A stretch of DNA of 64,000 bases from the NCBI RefSeq assembly GCF_910580175.1, contig NZ_CAJTXD010000001.1:1-64000 (forward strand), given 5' to 3'. The position numbers and the translations under genes were made by a program. This DNA comes from an uncultured Alistipes sp. (GTDB taxonomy: Bacteria; Bacteroidota; Bacteroidia; Bacteroidales; Rikenellaceae). This document shows positions 14,782 to 23,781 of this stretch, one piece after another. Each line of letters begins with the position of its first letter. Positions within the stretch are counted from its first letter, which is position 1. The notes beneath the pieces were generated by a model that was given only the letters and a program-made list of their open reading frames with translations, made no database searches and was not told the DNA's origin.

Positions 14782-16416
14782 ATGCAAGATTTGAATGCGC
14801 TCCAGGGCAAAAGCATTGCTGAGTTGCGCGAAATAGCCAAGGCGCTTGGGATCGCCGATGTCAGCGTCAAAAAACGCGAATTGCTTGAAAAAATCGCAGT
14901 TACTGCCGGCGGCCCGAATCCGGATGCCGTTTCTGCGGCGCCGGAGGTGTCCGATGCACCTGCCGTGCCTGCCCTCCCGGAGCGTACCCGCAAAGGGCGC
15001 CGACCGCGTTTGGCCGATACCGATGAGAGTGTGTCCGGCGAGTTGTTCGCACGGGCGGATGCAGAGAGCGATCCCCTGCCGGAGCAGCCGCAGCCGGCGA
15101 AGCCTGAGCCAAGCGCCGGAACCGTTGCAGGTGCCCCCGAGCAGCAGGCTCCCAAGCGGCGCGGCCGCAAGCCCAAGGCTGCCGTGCAGGGACAGCCTCA
15201 GGCGTCCTCCCAGTCTCAGGCACCCCAGGTGCATGCCGTGCCGCAGGAGCCGTCCCACGAGCATGCCGCCGCCCAGGAGGTTATTACCAAGGACGATTTT
15301 GCCGGCGAGATCGAGGGCGAGGGCGTGTTGGAGGTCATGCCCGACGGTTACGGATTCCTCCGTTCGGCCGACTACAATTACCTCAATTCGCCCGACGACA
15401 TCTACGTGTCGCCGTCGCAGATCAAGTTTTTCGGGTTGAAGCCCGGCGATACGGTCAACGGGGCTATCCGTCCGCCCAAGGAGGGAGAGAAGTATTTTCC
15501 GTTGGTGCGTGTGAACGAGATCAACGGGTTGAAGCCCGATTACGTGCGCGACCGTGTGCAGTTCGAGTATATGACGCCGCTCTTTCCGAGCGAGAAATTC
15601 TGTCTCACAGGCAACGGACACAACAACATGTCGACCCGTATCGTCGACCTCTTCTCCCCCATCGGCAAGGGACAGCGAGCTTTGATCGTCGCCCAGCCCA
15701 AAACCGGTAAGACCATGCTTTTGCAGTCGATCGCCAACGCCATTGCCGACAACCATCCCGAGGTCTACATGATCGTGTTGTTGATCGACGAGCGGCCCGA
15801 GGAGGTAACCGAAATGGCGCGCAACGTCAAGGCCGAGGTGGTGGCCTCTACGTTCGACGAGCAGGCGTCGCGTCATGTGAAGGTCGCCGAAATGGTGCTC
15901 GACAAGGCCAAGCGCATGGTCGAGTGCGGCCACGACGTGGTTATCTTCCTCGACTCCATTACGCGTCTGGCCCGGGCCTACAATTCCGTGCAGCCTGCTT
16001 CGGGCAAGGTCTTGTCGGGCGGTGTGGATGCCAATGCCTTGCATAAGCCCAAACGGTTCTTCGGCGCCGCGCGCAATACCGAGGAGAAAGGCTCCTTGAC
16101 GATCATCGCCACCGCGTTGATCGATACCGGTTCGAAGATGGATGAGGTAATTTTCGAGGAGTTCAAGGGCACGGGCAACATGGAGTTGCAGCTTGACCGC
16201 AAGTTGGCCAACAAGCGTGTCTACCCTGCTGTCGACGTGATCGCTTCCGGCACGCGCCGCGAGGATCTGCTCTTGCCGCGCGAGGTCATGAATCGCACCT
16301 GGGTGCTGCGCAAATATCTGTCCGATATGACACCTGTCGAGGCTATGGAGTTTTTGCAGAAGCAGATGGCTTCGACCGACAACAACGAGGAATTCCTCGC
16401 AACGATGAACCACTAA
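14782..16416 (+). CDS. rho: Transcription termination factor Rho
   Basis: Hexameric RNA helicase that ends untranslated transcripts; 544 aa, longer than E. coli Rho (419) because of a low-complexity Pro/Gln/Ala/Arg insert at about residues 45-165 ([20 protein letters not shown]), as in other Bacteroidota. Rho_N helical domain at 1-40, cold-shock-like RNA-binding domain about 170-245, Walker A AQPKTGKT (about 303-311), Walker [10 protein letters not shown] (about 386), Q-loop [17 protein letters not shown] and R-loop [19 protein letters not shown]. Start at 14782 ([11 protein letters not shown]) rather than further upstream, because two promoters lie in the longer frame. Confidence 0.97.
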   Translation: MQDLNALQGKSIAELREIAKALGIADVSVKKRELLEKIAVTAGGPNPDAVSAAPEVSDAPAVPALPERTRKGRRPRLADTDESVSGELFARADAESDPLPEQPQPAKPEPSAGTVAGAPEQQAPKRRGRKPKAAVQGQPQASSQSQAPQVHAVPQEPSHEHAAAQEVITKDDFAGEIEGEGVLEVMPDGYGFLRSADYNYLNSPDDIYVSPSQIKFFGLKPGDTVNGAIRPPKEGEKYFPLVRVNEINGLKPDYVRDRVQFEYMTPLFPSEKFCLTGNGHNNMSTRIVDLFSPIGKGQRALIVAQPKTGKTMLLQSIANAIADNHPEVYMIVLLIDERPEEVTEMARNVKAEVVASTFDEQASRHVKVAEMVLDKAKRMVECGHDVVIFLDSITRLARAYNSVQPASGKVLSGGVDANALHKPKRFFGAARNTEEKGSLTIIATALIDTGSKMDEVIFEEFKGTGNMELQLDRKLANKRVYPAVDVIASGTRREDLLLPREVMNRTWVLRKYLSDMTPVEAMEFLQKQMASTDNNEEFLATMNH

Positions 16417-16427
16417 TCCGATTGATT

Positions 16428-17198
16428 ATGAAAAAGTTATTGGTAATTGCATGCTGCTTGTTGGCTGCGCGCGATGTTCGGGCCTGGGGCCAGAAAGGCC
16501 ATGATGTCACGGCCTATATCGCCGAATGCAATCTGACGCCCGAGGCCGCTGAAAAGATCGACAAGGTGCTGGGCGGCCATTCGTTGGTCTACTATGCCAA
16601 TTGGCTCGACAATGCCAGTCATACGCCTGAATATGCCTACTCTGCCACGTGGCATTACCTCAATATCGACGAGGGGCAGACGCTCGAAACAGCGCAGCGC
16701 AATCCCGACGGCGATGTGTTGCAGGCGGTTACCGATGTGGTCGGAAAGCTCAAGAGCGGCAAGCTGCCGCCCGAGGAGGAGACCTTGGCGCTCAAGATGT
16801 TGATCCACTTGGTCGGCGACATGCACTGCCCCATGCACACCGGGCGGTTGAGCGATCGTGGCGGCAACCGGCGTCCCGTGACGATGTTTTCCGAGACTGC
16901 GAACCTACACTCCGTTTGGGATTCGGCGCTTCCCGAGGCGGCCCATCGCTGGAGTTACACCGAGTGGCAGGAGCAGATCGACCGCTTGTGCGACGACGAG
17001 GCGATGCTCGTGCAGGCCGGCGAACCGCAGGATTGGCTTGTCGAGACGCACGAAATTTGCAAGGAGGTTTACGATTTCACGCCCGAGGGAGCCAAGATTT
17101 CGTACGACTACGTGGCCAAGTATGCGCCCGTCGTCGAGCAACAGTTCCTGCGCGGCGGCTTGCGTCTGGCCCGCTTGTTGAACGAAATCTATCGTTAA
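16428..17198 (+). CDS. S1/P1-family nuclease (secreted)
   Basis: Zinc-dependent phosphodiesterase of the S1/P1 nuclease / phospholipase C fold; 256 aa. A short signal peptide ends just before Trp-Gly-Gln (RAWGQKGHD), giving the Trp1 N-terminus that ligates zinc in this family. Other zinc ligands appear in YANWLD, ATWHYLN and HLVGDMHCPMHTG followed by DRGGN and HSVWD. Acts in the periplasm or outside the cell, likely in nucleic-acid scavenging. Starts 11 bp after rho and may read through from it. ATG at 16428 follows an unused TTG at 16422. Confidence 0.9.
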   Translation: MKKLLVIACCLLAARDVRAWGQKGHDVTAYIAECNLTPEAAEKIDKVLGGHSLVYYANWLDNASHTPEYAYSATWHYLNIDEGQTLETAQRNPDGDVLQAVTDVVGKLKSGKLPPEEETLALKMLIHLVGDMHCPMHTGRLSDRGGNRRPVTMFSETANLHSVWDSALPEAAHRWSYTEWQEQIDRLCDDEAMLVQAGEPQDWLVETHEICKEVYDFTPEGAKISYDYVAKYAPVVEQQFLRGGLRLARLLNEIYR

Positions 17199-17230
17199 GT
17201 TCGGCATCCTCGCCGACCGTTCGATTCTTG

Positions 17231-17256
17231 CCCTGCGAAAAGCAGGGCTTTTTTGT
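17231..17256 (+). terminator. Terminator after the S1/P1 nuclease gene
   Basis: Stem GCCCTGC/GCAGGGC (17231-17237, 17243-17249), loop GAAAA, then a run of six T. Confidence 0.85.
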
Positions 17257-17345
17257 GTCTTGTTCGGAATGTCAAGGTATTTGCCGGTAGTTTCTATTCC
17301 GGTTTTGTTCGGGCTATGGTCTAATTTTGTATATTTAACTTCATT

Positions 17346-17410
17346 CAAGATACTCTCGCTCGGCAAAATGCAAGCGAGCTTGCTTTTACCCTCGTTTATT
17401 CGTATATTTG
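17346..17410 (+). repeat. Promoter-linked dispersed repeat, copy 1
   Basis: A 30-bp core at 17357-17386 is identical to 58877-58906. It contains GCAAGC-GA-GCTTGC, a self-complementary hairpin, and ends in a -7 box TATATTTG (17403-17410) 14 bp before the DUF488 start. See the copies at 58866-58930 and 58939-59001. Confidence 0.8.
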
Positions 17411-17424
17411 AGTCTGATTTCGGT

Positions 17425-17976
17425 ATGGTTTCGACGATCTATTCGATAGGCCACGGCAACAAGCCGATCGGCGAGTTTCTGGAAGAGTTGGCGGGCTTCG
17501 GCATCGCCTACCTTGTGGATGTGCGGTCGCGTCCCTACTCGAAGTGGAATCCCGATTTCAACCAGGAGCCTTTGCGCCGGGTGTTGAAGGAGCATGGCAT
17601 CGTTTACGGATTCATGGGCGATGCGCTGGGCGGGGTGCCTGCCGACCGTTCGTTTTACGATGCCGAGGGGCGGATCGAGTACGAGACCCTGAAGAAGTCC
17701 TCCGTTTTCATGGAGGGGCTGGAGCGTATATATAAGGCCGCTTCGCAGCAGTGCAAAACCGTCTTGATGTGCAGCGAGACCGACCCGGCGCAATGTCATC
17801 GCAGCAAGTTGATCGGCGCCGCGTTGCTTGACCGCTATCGTGTTTCGGTCAACCACATCGTCGCCCGCGACAGGTGTAAAATCCAGGAGGAGGTCATGGC
17901 CGAGGTTACCCGCGGGGCGTCGGTGATCGATCTGTTCGGCAATCCAGTGGCGCTGACTTCCAAAAAGATATATTGA
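17425..17976 (+). CDS. DUF488 family protein
   Basis: 183-aa cytoplasmic protein. Shows the family hallmarks STIYSIGHGNKP at the N-terminus, LVDVRSRPYSKWNPDF, and the conserved Cys-containing CSETDPAQCHRSKLIG. Biochemical function of DUF488 is not established. Start at 17425 lies just past the promoter repeat; an in-frame extension upstream crosses that repeat and is rejected. The next gene starts about 11 bp downstream, making a two-gene unit. Confidence 0.9.
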   Translation: MVSTIYSIGHGNKPIGEFLEELAGFGIAYLVDVRSRPYSKWNPDFNQEPLRRVLKEHGIVYGFMGDALGGVPADRSFYDAEGRIEYETLKKSSVFMEGLERIYKAASQQCKTVLMCSETDPAQCHRSKLIGAALLDRYRVSVNHIVARDRCKIQEEVMAEVTRGASVIDLFGNPVALTSKKIY

Positions 17977-17987
17977 GCGATCGCACC

Positions 17988-18611
17988 ATGACCCAAGTCC
18001 TCGTCATCTCCAAAACGCACATGCGCTCCGAATACTGCATCGGCGGTGTCTTTACCGACGGGCGTTTCGTCCGGTTGTTGAAGTCCGACGGGCGTAACCA
18101 GGATGATGAAGCCTTTTATAGAATAGGTACCTGGTACGATATTGAATACCGCGAGACGGCCCATGTCGAGCCGCCTCATGTCGAAGATATTTTAGTCTTG
18201 TCCGCCGTGCCGATCGGTACGATTCCTTGTGCGGATCTCCCGCTCTATCTGGGTAGTAAGTTCGCTCCCGTGGTCTGGCAGGGCGATGCTTCGGTCTTGT
18301 TCGACGGATTGCTCAAGCGCAGCGATTCCGGCAGTGCTTATATCGACTCCGATGCGATTCCCTCGCGGAGCGTCGGGTTTTGGCGGCCGACGGTCAACCT
18401 TTGGATGCAGCGATCCGACATCACGGGACGAGCCAAATATGTTTATGTCGATGGCGACAAGAAATATTGTATTTCGTATGTCGGGTTGCTGCCTCCCGTA
18501 CTTCAGATTCCTGCCGGTACTTTGGTGCGGGTTTCGCTGGCGCGTTGGTGGCGCAAGGACGATTCCGTCGAAAAACGCTGCTATCTCCAGATTTCCGGCT
18601 GGTATTTCTGA
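17988..18611 (+). CDS. Conserved DUF488-linked protein (dual OB-like), function unknown
   Basis: 207 aa; no enzymatic motif seen. Begins TQVLVISKTHMRSEYCIGG and is rich in beta strands with Trp/Tyr (GTWYDIEYRE, SVGFWRPTVNLWMQ, SLARWWRKDD), consistent with two OB-type barrels as described for proteins found beside DUF488. An alternative TTG start at 17973 overlaps the DUF488 stop. The tight coupling suggests the two proteins act together, possibly on nucleic acid or a ribonucleotide; that is inference. Confidence 0.7.
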   Translation: MTQVLVISKTHMRSEYCIGGVFTDGRFVRLLKSDGRNQDDEAFYRIGTWYDIEYRETAHVEPPHVEDILVLSAVPIGTIPCADLPLYLGSKFAPVVWQGDASVLFDGLLKRSDSGSAYIDSDAIPSRSVGFWRPTVNLWMQRSDITGRAKYVYVDGDKKYCISYVGLLPPVLQIPAGTLVRVSLARWWRKDDSVEKRCYLQISGWYF

Positions 18612-18793
18612 TGGTCCTGCGGCAGCTCCCGGAACTACTCGATTCGCCCGGCGGTTCTTAACTTCTGCGGACTTTGTGCGGTGCGCATCGGTGGATGTAC
18701 GATATATCTGCGAATGAGTGACCATCCGCTTGGTGCGCGTTACCTATTTTACCCACAGCGGTTTCCCGGTGCGTCTGCTTGGTGGTCTGTCAC

Positions 18794-19852
18794 TTATCTT
18801 ACCCGCAACGTCCGTCCGGCACGCAGGACGTTGGTCGATTGCATGCCGTTCAGCCGGCAGATCGCCGCCACCGTCGTGCCGTAGCGGCGGGCTATGGTGC
18901 TCAACGTCTCTCCCGAACGCACCGTGTGGTAGCGCATGGATTCTTTTTCCGCGTGTTCGAGTTTGTCTTGTTCTTCGTTGGCTATTTCGTCATCGAAGTC
19001 CTGGCCTGCGTTCGAGTGGATGCTGAAATACGATTTTTTCAGCAAGAATGTCTCGTGGTTCAGCGTGCCGTTCGCGAAGTCGATCAGGCGTTCCGGGTCG
19101 AACGACTGGCCGTAGTAGCGGGTTTCGTAGTGCAGGTGCGGCCCTGTCGAGCGACCTGTCGAGCCGCCCAGTCCGATGATCTGGCCTGCCTCGACCCATT
19201 GTCCCGCCGCTACCATGCGTTCCGAGAGGTGGCCGTAGTAGGTCTCCAGGCCGTTGTCGTGGCGGATGATGACCAGATGGCCGTAGCCGCCCGTGTTGTA
19301 TTGCGAGATGCGCACCCGGCCGCAGAACGTCGCATAGATCGGGTCGCCGGTTTTCAGCGGCAGGTCGATGCCGTGGTGCTGGCGCGCGCGCCGCGGGCCG
19401 TATTTGCCGCGGGGATTCACGGGCGCTTGGTAAGGGCAATGGTAGCTTTTGGTCGAGTCGATCAGGTCGATTACCACCGATTGCGGCATGACCGACATGT
19501 CCACTTCGCGATAAGGGAAAAGCCTCTGCGTGTCCCAGTATTTTTCGAATACCGTGCTGTCTTTCGCAACCTCGCGGTTACGCACATATTTCCATTTGTT
19601 GTTGTTGTAGAGCACGACCAGCAGGGCGTCGTTGCCCGACGGCAGCGTGTCGACCACCGCCACGTCGTTGGTGTCGAATATCGAGTGTATCTGCTTGCGT
19701 TCGAGCCGCAGGCGGAGCGCTGCCAGCGAGTCTGCGGTAACCAGTTCGTCCGGGGTCAGAGCTGCGAATTGCAGCGTGTCGGCCTGCGGTTCCTGGGCCG
19801 GAGCCGGGGATGCCAGAAAGACTGCGAGCAGGGGAAGAACGAGTTTTTTCAT
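18794..19852 (-). CDS. M23 peptidase with C-terminal LysM domain
   Basis: 352-aa exported peptidoglycan hydrolase. Signal peptide MKKLVLPLLAVFLASPAPAQ. The M23 (LytM/lysostaphin) zinc site is seen as QHHGIDLPLKTGDPIYATFCG and the closing GPHLHYETR; GYGHLVIIRHDNGLETYYGHL is the conserved beta-hairpin region. The C-terminal ~45 residues (YHTVRSGETLSTIARRYG...) form one LysM for glycan binding. It is the last gene of the yicC-gmk-nadD-ddl cluster, fitting a cell-wall role next to D-Ala-D-Ala ligase. Confidence 0.93.
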   Translation of the reverse strand: MKKLVLPLLAVFLASPAPAQEPQADTLQFAALTPDELVTADSLAALRLRLERKQIHSIFDTNDVAVVDTLPSGNDALLVVLYNNNKWKYVRNREVAKDSTVFEKYWDTQRLFPYREVDMSVMPQSVVIDLIDSTKSYHCPYQAPVNPRGKYGPRRARQHHGIDLPLKTGDPIYATFCGRVRISQYNTGGYGHLVIIRHDNGLETYYGHLSERMVAAGQWVEAGQIIGLGGSTGRSTGPHLHYETRYYGQSFDPERLIDFANGTLNHETFLLKKSYFSIHSNAGQDFDDEIANEEQDKLEHAEKESMRYHTVRSGETLSTIARRYGTTVAAICRLNGMQSTNVLRAGRTLRVR

Positions 19853-19859
19853 AGGAATG

Positions 19860-20432
19860 TCATTGTTTTTTCAGCAGCGTTTCGGCTTCTTCGAGTGCCC
19901 GGTAGAACGCTTCGCCGAAGCGGCGGACGAGGGGTTCCTTGAGCGCTTTGTATACGGGCAGGCCCAATTTGCGGCCACAGTCGCGCGCACCGGCGCAAAC
20001 CGACCAGCGGTGGTAGTTCAGCCCTACGCTGCCGTTCGAGAAGTGCATCAGCCGGATCGGGTAAAGATGGCATGATATGGGCTTGCGGAAGCCGGTGCGC
20101 CCTTCGGCCCACGCCTTTTCGATGGCGCAGAGCGTCACGCCGTTTTCTTGGTAGGCATAGGCGCACTCCGCGTCGTCGACGAGCGGCGTCGTATAGTCGC
20201 CGTCGTCGTCCACCACCATGAATCCTTGGTGTTCGACGGCTTCGATGCCCGCAGGCGTCATGTAGGGTTTGTAGTTGGGGTATTCGCGTTCCAGGGTCTC
20301 TACTTCTTCGATTTCGAGCGGCGCTCCTGCGTTGCCCTCCACGCAGCAGATGCCCTTGCACTGCCCGAGGTCGCAGGCGAAGCATTCGCGCAGCAGGTCG
20401 GCGCTCACGATTTTGTCGTCGATCTCGATCAT
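19860..20432 (-). CDS. DUF3109 family protein (Cys-rich)
   Basis: 190 aa, a conserved Bacteroidota family. Cysteine cluster CFACDLGQCKGICCVEG near residue 18, with later Cys in AECAY, ISCHLYP, CAGARDCG, suggests metal or Fe-S binding, as proposed for YkgJ-type proteins. Its ATG overlaps the ddl stop by four bases (ATGA at 20432-20429), so the two are translationally coupled. Function unknown. Confidence 0.88.
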   Translation of the reverse strand: MIEIDDKIVSADLLRECFACDLGQCKGICCVEGNAGAPLEIEEVETLEREYPNYKPYMTPAGIEAVEHQGFMVVDDDGDYTTPLVDDAECAYAYQENGVTLCAIEKAWAEGRTGFRKPISCHLYPIRLMHFSNGSVGLNYHRWSVCAGARDCGRKLGLPVYKALKEPLVRRFGEAFYRALEEAETLLKKQ

Positions 20433-21418
20433 TTGCGGTAGGTGTCGGCGATGATGAGATCGTAGAGCTGGCCCATGGTCATTCCCATAGACCTTACCTG
20501 CTTGGGGACGATGCTGCCCGGACTCATGCCCGGGATGGAGTTCAGCTCGATGAAGTAGGGTTTCCCCTCCGGCGTGACGATGAAATCCACGCGTACGACG
20601 CCCCGGCAGCGGCATGTGCGGTAGGCTTCCAGCGTCATGCGGTTGAGCAGGGTCTTTATTTCCGGGGCGATGTCCGCCGGAGTGATTTCGTCCGAGAATC
20701 CTGCCGTGTATTTGGCTTCGTAGTCGAAGAAATCTTTTTTCGAGACGATTTCGGTAATGGGAAAAACATATTCCTTGCCCGCGGCGATCATTACGCCGCA
20801 GCCCATTTCGCGGCCCGTTATGCACTCTTCGATCAAGATTTCGTCGCTTTCCGTAAAGGCTGTGGCGATCGCGGCCTCCAGTTCCTCCGCCTTGCGGACT
20901 TTCGTCACTCCGAACGACGAGCCGCTCGCATTGGGTTTCACGAAGAGCGGCAGCCCCAGTTCGCCCACGATCGACATTGCGTCCCATGCTTCGCCGCGTC
21001 GCAGGAAGCGTTCGCGGGCCAGGTTGATGCCGCGTCCGGCCAGCGTGCGTTTGGTCGTGATCTTGTCGAAAGTAATGACCGACGAGGTCATCGAGCACGA
21101 CGAATACGGAATGCCCATCATGTCTAAGTAGCCTTGCAGCCGTCCGTCTTCTCCCGGCGTGCCGTGGATGACGATCAGTGCGTAGTCGAATTCCTTGCGC
21201 GCTCCCTCGACCGTCAGCGAGAAGTCGTTTTTGTCCAGCTGCCATGTGCGGCCGTCGGGTGCCGTGTAGTGCCAGTCGCGGCCGTGCAGGTCGATCAGCG
21301 TGATGTCGTATTTGTCGTGGTCGAGCGCCGCGTCGATCTGCGCCGCGCTCTGCAGGGCGATCTCCCGTTCGGAGGAGTCGCCGCCGGCCAGAAGCGCTAT
21401 TTTCAGTCTCTCGTTCAT
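20429..21418 (-). CDS. ddl: D-alanine--D-alanine ligase
   Basis: ATP-grasp enzyme making the D-Ala-D-Ala dipeptide for peptidoglycan; 329 aa. Key segments: LLAGGDSSEREIALQSA (N-terminal substrate loop), VIHGTPGEDGRLQGYLD, PLFVKPNASGSSFGVTKV (ATP-binding), CRGVVRVDFIV and YFIELNSIPGMSPGSIVP (metal- and D-Ala-binding). Overlaps nadD upstream by 4 bp and the DUF3109 gene downstream by 4 bp, so this is a tightly packed operon. Confidence 0.97.
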   Translation of the reverse strand: MNERLKIALLAGGDSSEREIALQSAAQIDAALDHDKYDITLIDLHGRDWHYTAPDGRTWQLDKNDFSLTVEGARKEFDYALIVIHGTPGEDGRLQGYLDMMGIPYSSCSMTSSVITFDKITTKRTLAGRGINLARERFLRRGEAWDAMSIVGELGLPLFVKPNASGSSFGVTKVRKAEELEAAIATAFTESDEILIEECITGREMGCGVMIAAGKEYVFPITEIVSKKDFFDYEAKYTAGFSDEITPADIAPEIKTLLNRMTLEAYRTCRCRGVVRVDFIVTPEGKPYFIELNSIPGMSPGSIVPKQVRSMGMTMGQLYDLIIADTYRK

Positions 21419-22224
21419 GGGTTGTATATGTCTTTGTATCTGAAAGCCAGAATTTCTTGAATCATGCCGATGAATTCGCGCGCCTCCTTGTGTTCGGGGT
21501 CGATGCGAAGCACGGCGTTGAAGTCGTTGAGCGCCGCACCCCACCCGTTCATCCGGTAGTGCAGGCGCCCCCGTTCGAGCAGCAGCGCCGTGTTCTCCGG
21601 GTCGTCCGCAAGGGCTGCGTTCAGCGTCGCCATGCGGCTGGCCGGCGTCCATAGTCCTTTGCGGCGGATGTATTCGGCTACGCCCGGCGCCAGCATCCGC
21701 GCGGTATCTTCGCCCCGTTCGATGGCCGCACGTACTTCCGTCGACGAGAAGTCCTGCAAGGGGGCATCTTCCAGCAGCGCGATGCGGTCGAGAAACCGCT
21801 CTACCCTCTCGCCGCGCCGCGGATAGACGCAGAGCGGATATTCGAGCACCTTGTCGTACTCTTTCCAGCCGTCGAGCGCCGCGATCTGGTCGCTGCCCAT
21901 GAGGATCGAGAACCGCATTTCGTGGCCGCACGTCTCCTCTAAATAGTGCAGCGTGTCGATCGTGTACGACGGCCGGGGCAGCATGAACTCGATGGCCGAG
22001 GGTTTGATCCGCTCCGGGTATTTCGATGCCGCGCAGGCGATTTCCGCCATTTCGAACCGGTCGATTTCCGGCGCCAGGGCAGTTGCGGTCTTGTAGGGGC
22101 TTTGCGGCGAGACGATCAGCACCGTTTCGTCGGCCAGATCATGCTCTATGATATATTCGGCCAACGCGATGTGGCCTTTGTGCACCGGGTTGAACGACCC
22201 GAAATAGAGCATCGTCCGTTTCAT
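21415..22224 (-). CDS. nadD: Nicotinate-nucleotide adenylyltransferase with TPR-like C-terminal extension
   Basis: Adenylates NaMN in NAD synthesis. Residues 1-190 are a standard NadD: LYFGSFNPVHKGHIALAEY, IVSPQSPYKT, PRPSYTIDTL, ILMGSDQIAALDGWK, and the ISSTxIR-type motif here SSTEVRAAI. Residues about 195-269 are extra: LADDPENTALLLERGRLHYR and NDFNAVLRIDPEHKEAREF read as about two TPR-like helical hairpins. Total 269 aa against a usual ~190. Gene overlaps ddl by 4 bp and begins 2 bp after gmk ends. Confidence 0.93.
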   Translation of the reverse strand: MKRTMLYFGSFNPVHKGHIALAEYIIEHDLADETVLIVSPQSPYKTATALAPEIDRFEMAEIACAASKYPERIKPSAIEFMLPRPSYTIDTLHYLEETCGHEMRFSILMGSDQIAALDGWKEYDKVLEYPLCVYPRRGERVERFLDRIALLEDAPLQDFSSTEVRAAIERGEDTARMLAPGVAEYIRRKGLWTPASRMATLNAALADDPENTALLLERGRLHYRMNGWGAALNDFNAVLRIDPEHKEAREFIGMIQEILAFRYKDIYNP

Positions 22225-22226
22225 CG

Positions 22227-22790
22227 TCAGCAGCCGATGAAGTTTCCGACCAGTTCGCAGACTTCCGCCACGGCATCTTCCAGCCGGTCGTTGACTACGA
22301 TGTGGTCGAACCCGGGAGCTTTAGTCAGCTCGAATTCGGCTTTGGCCACCCGCCGGTCGATCACGTCCGGGGCGTCGGTGCCGCGGGCTTCGAGACGGCG
22401 GCGCAGCTCGTCGATCGACGGAGGCATAACGAAGACCGCACAGGCATCGGCGCCGAAGAGCCGCTTGAGGTTCAGCCCGCCGATCACGTCCACGTCGAAC
22501 GCGATCGCATGCCCTTTTTGCCAGATGCGCTCCATTTCGCTTCGCAGCGTGCCGTAGCACGTGCCCTGGTAGACTTCCTCCCACTCCACGAAGCGGTTGT
22601 CGGCCACGGCCTGCATGAATTGTTCGTGCGTGAGGAAATAGTAGTCTTCGCCGTCGCGTTCGGTGCCGCGCGGAGCGCGGCTCGTTGCCGAGATCGAAAA
22701 TTCCACCTGCGGATAGCGCGCCAGCAGGTGCCGAACGATCGTTGTCTTGCCCGAACCGCTCGGTGCCGAGAATATGATGACTTTGCCCAC
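22227..22790 (-). CDS. gmk: Guanylate kinase
   Basis: Phosphorylates GMP to GDP; 187 aa. P-loop IFSAPSGSGKTTIVRHL at the N-terminus, GMP-binding SATSRAPRGTERDGEDYYFL, and VDVIGGLNLK. The start is best placed at GTG (22790), which yields the canonical GKVIIFSAPSG opening; an upstream ATG at 22883 would add 31 unconserved residues read from a repetitive intergenic stretch. Confidence 0.95.
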   Translation of the reverse strand: MGKVIIFSAPSGSGKTTIVRHLLARYPQVEFSISATSRAPRGTERDGEDYYFLTHEQFMQAVADNRFVEWEEVYQGTCYGTLRSEMERIWQKGHAIAFDVDVIGGLNLKRLFGADACAVFVMPPSIDELRRRLEARGTDAPDVIDRRVAKAEFELTKAPGFDHIVVNDRLEDAVAEVCELVGNFIGC

Positions 22791-22817
22791 TTTGATTCGA
22801 GGTAAAAAATTATAAAT

Positions 22818-22890
22818 GTGAAAGTTGAAAAGTGAAAAGTATTTTTCTTCCGGCGGTTCCGGGGTTCGGCCCCTGCCTTTCACTTTCCAC
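22818..22890. other. Imperfect inverted repeat between yicC and gmk
   Basis: GAAAAGTGAAAAG-like left arm (22827-22839) faces CCTTTCACTTTCC (22876-22888), 11 of 13 positions paired, with an inner GGGG-TTCGG-CCCC hairpin. Purine-rich GTGAAAAG tracts of this kind are common in Bacteroidales intergenic DNA. It may be a structured spacer in the yicC-gmk transcript. Confidence 0.4.
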
Positions 22891-22905
22891 CTTTAACCTT
22901 GCACT

Positions 22906-23781
22906 TTATAAAATATTGAGTACTTGTTCTTTGATTTTTTCCAGTTCGTCTTTCATCTTTACCACCAGAATCTGGATGTTCGTTTCGTTGGCTTTCGATC
23001 CCATGGTGTTGATTTCGCGTCCCATTTCCTGGGCGATGAATCCCAGTTTGCGGCCGGCGCCTTCTTCCTGAGCCGCCACTTCGCGGAAGTAGTTGCAGTG
23101 GTTCGTCAGGCGCACCTTTTCTTCGGTAATGTCCAATTTTTCCAGATAGAAGATCATCTCCTGCTCCAGCCGGTTGCGGTCTACTTCCGTGTTCAACTTG
23201 GCCAGGTTCTCCAGAATCCGGGCCTTGACGTTCTCCGTGCGGGCTTGCTCGTAGGGCGTTACCTCGTTCTTATATTGTTCGATCAGATCGACCCGGCGCA
23301 GCAGGTCGGCGATCAGGGTCGCCCCCTCCTGCATGCGGAAAGCATCCAGCTTCGCGGCAGCGGCTTTCGTGGCTGCGAGCAATGCCGCATGTTCTTCGTC
23401 GCTGATCGCTTCGGCCTCCGTGGCCACCACTTCGGGCAGCCGCATGATCGTCGGCACCAAGGTGTCATAGCCGGTTTCGATGCCGGCATGCTTCAGCGTG
23501 TCGGTCATCTGGTTGAGATATTCGCGGAACAGCTCCCGGTTGATCCGGGCCGGCGTCTCCACGGTGCGGTTTTCTACCGTTACCGATACGTCGACCTTGC
23601 CGCGCACCAGCGTGCGGGCGATCGAGGTGCGGATGTCGTATTCCGATTGGCGGTAGACCGCCGGAAGCCGCAGGTTCAGGTCGAGCTGCTTGGAGTTCAA
23701 CGAACGGATTTCGACCGTTATCTTCTTGTTTTTCAGCGTGGCTTCGCCTTTGCCGAAGCCGGTCATCGATTTTGTCATCAT
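22906..23781 (-). CDS. yicC: YicC/YloC family endoribonuclease
   Basis: 291 aa, matching the family length. Opens MTKSMTGFGKGEA, the invariant N-terminus, and ends with REVAAQEEGAGRKLGFIAQEMGREINTMGSKA plus the coiled KMKDELEKIKEQVLNIL. E. coli YicC has been shown to be an RNase; the target here is unknown. Start is 23781 (Met-Met) or 23778. Co-directional with gmk, a pairing (yicC-gmk) widely conserved in bacteria. Confidence 0.93.
   Translation of the reverse strand: MMTKSMTGFGKGEATLKNKKITVEIRSLNSKQLDLNLRLPAVYRQSEYDIRTSIARTLVRGKVDVSVTVENRTVETPARINRELFREYLNQMTDTLKHAGIETGYDTLVPTIMRLPEVVATEAEAISDEEHAALLAATKAAAAKLDAFRMQEGATLIADLLRRVDLIEQYKNEVTPYEQARTENVKARILENLAKLNTEVDRNRLEQEMIFYLEKLDITEEKVRLTNHCNYFREVAAQEEGAGRKLGFIAQEMGREINTMGSKANETNIQILVVKMKDELEKIKEQVLNIL

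Noticed and set aside
22791..22883. N-terminal extension of guanylate kinase from an ATG at 22883
   Set aside because: The extra 31 residues come from a repetitive intergenic tract; the GTG at 22790 gives the exact family N-terminus.
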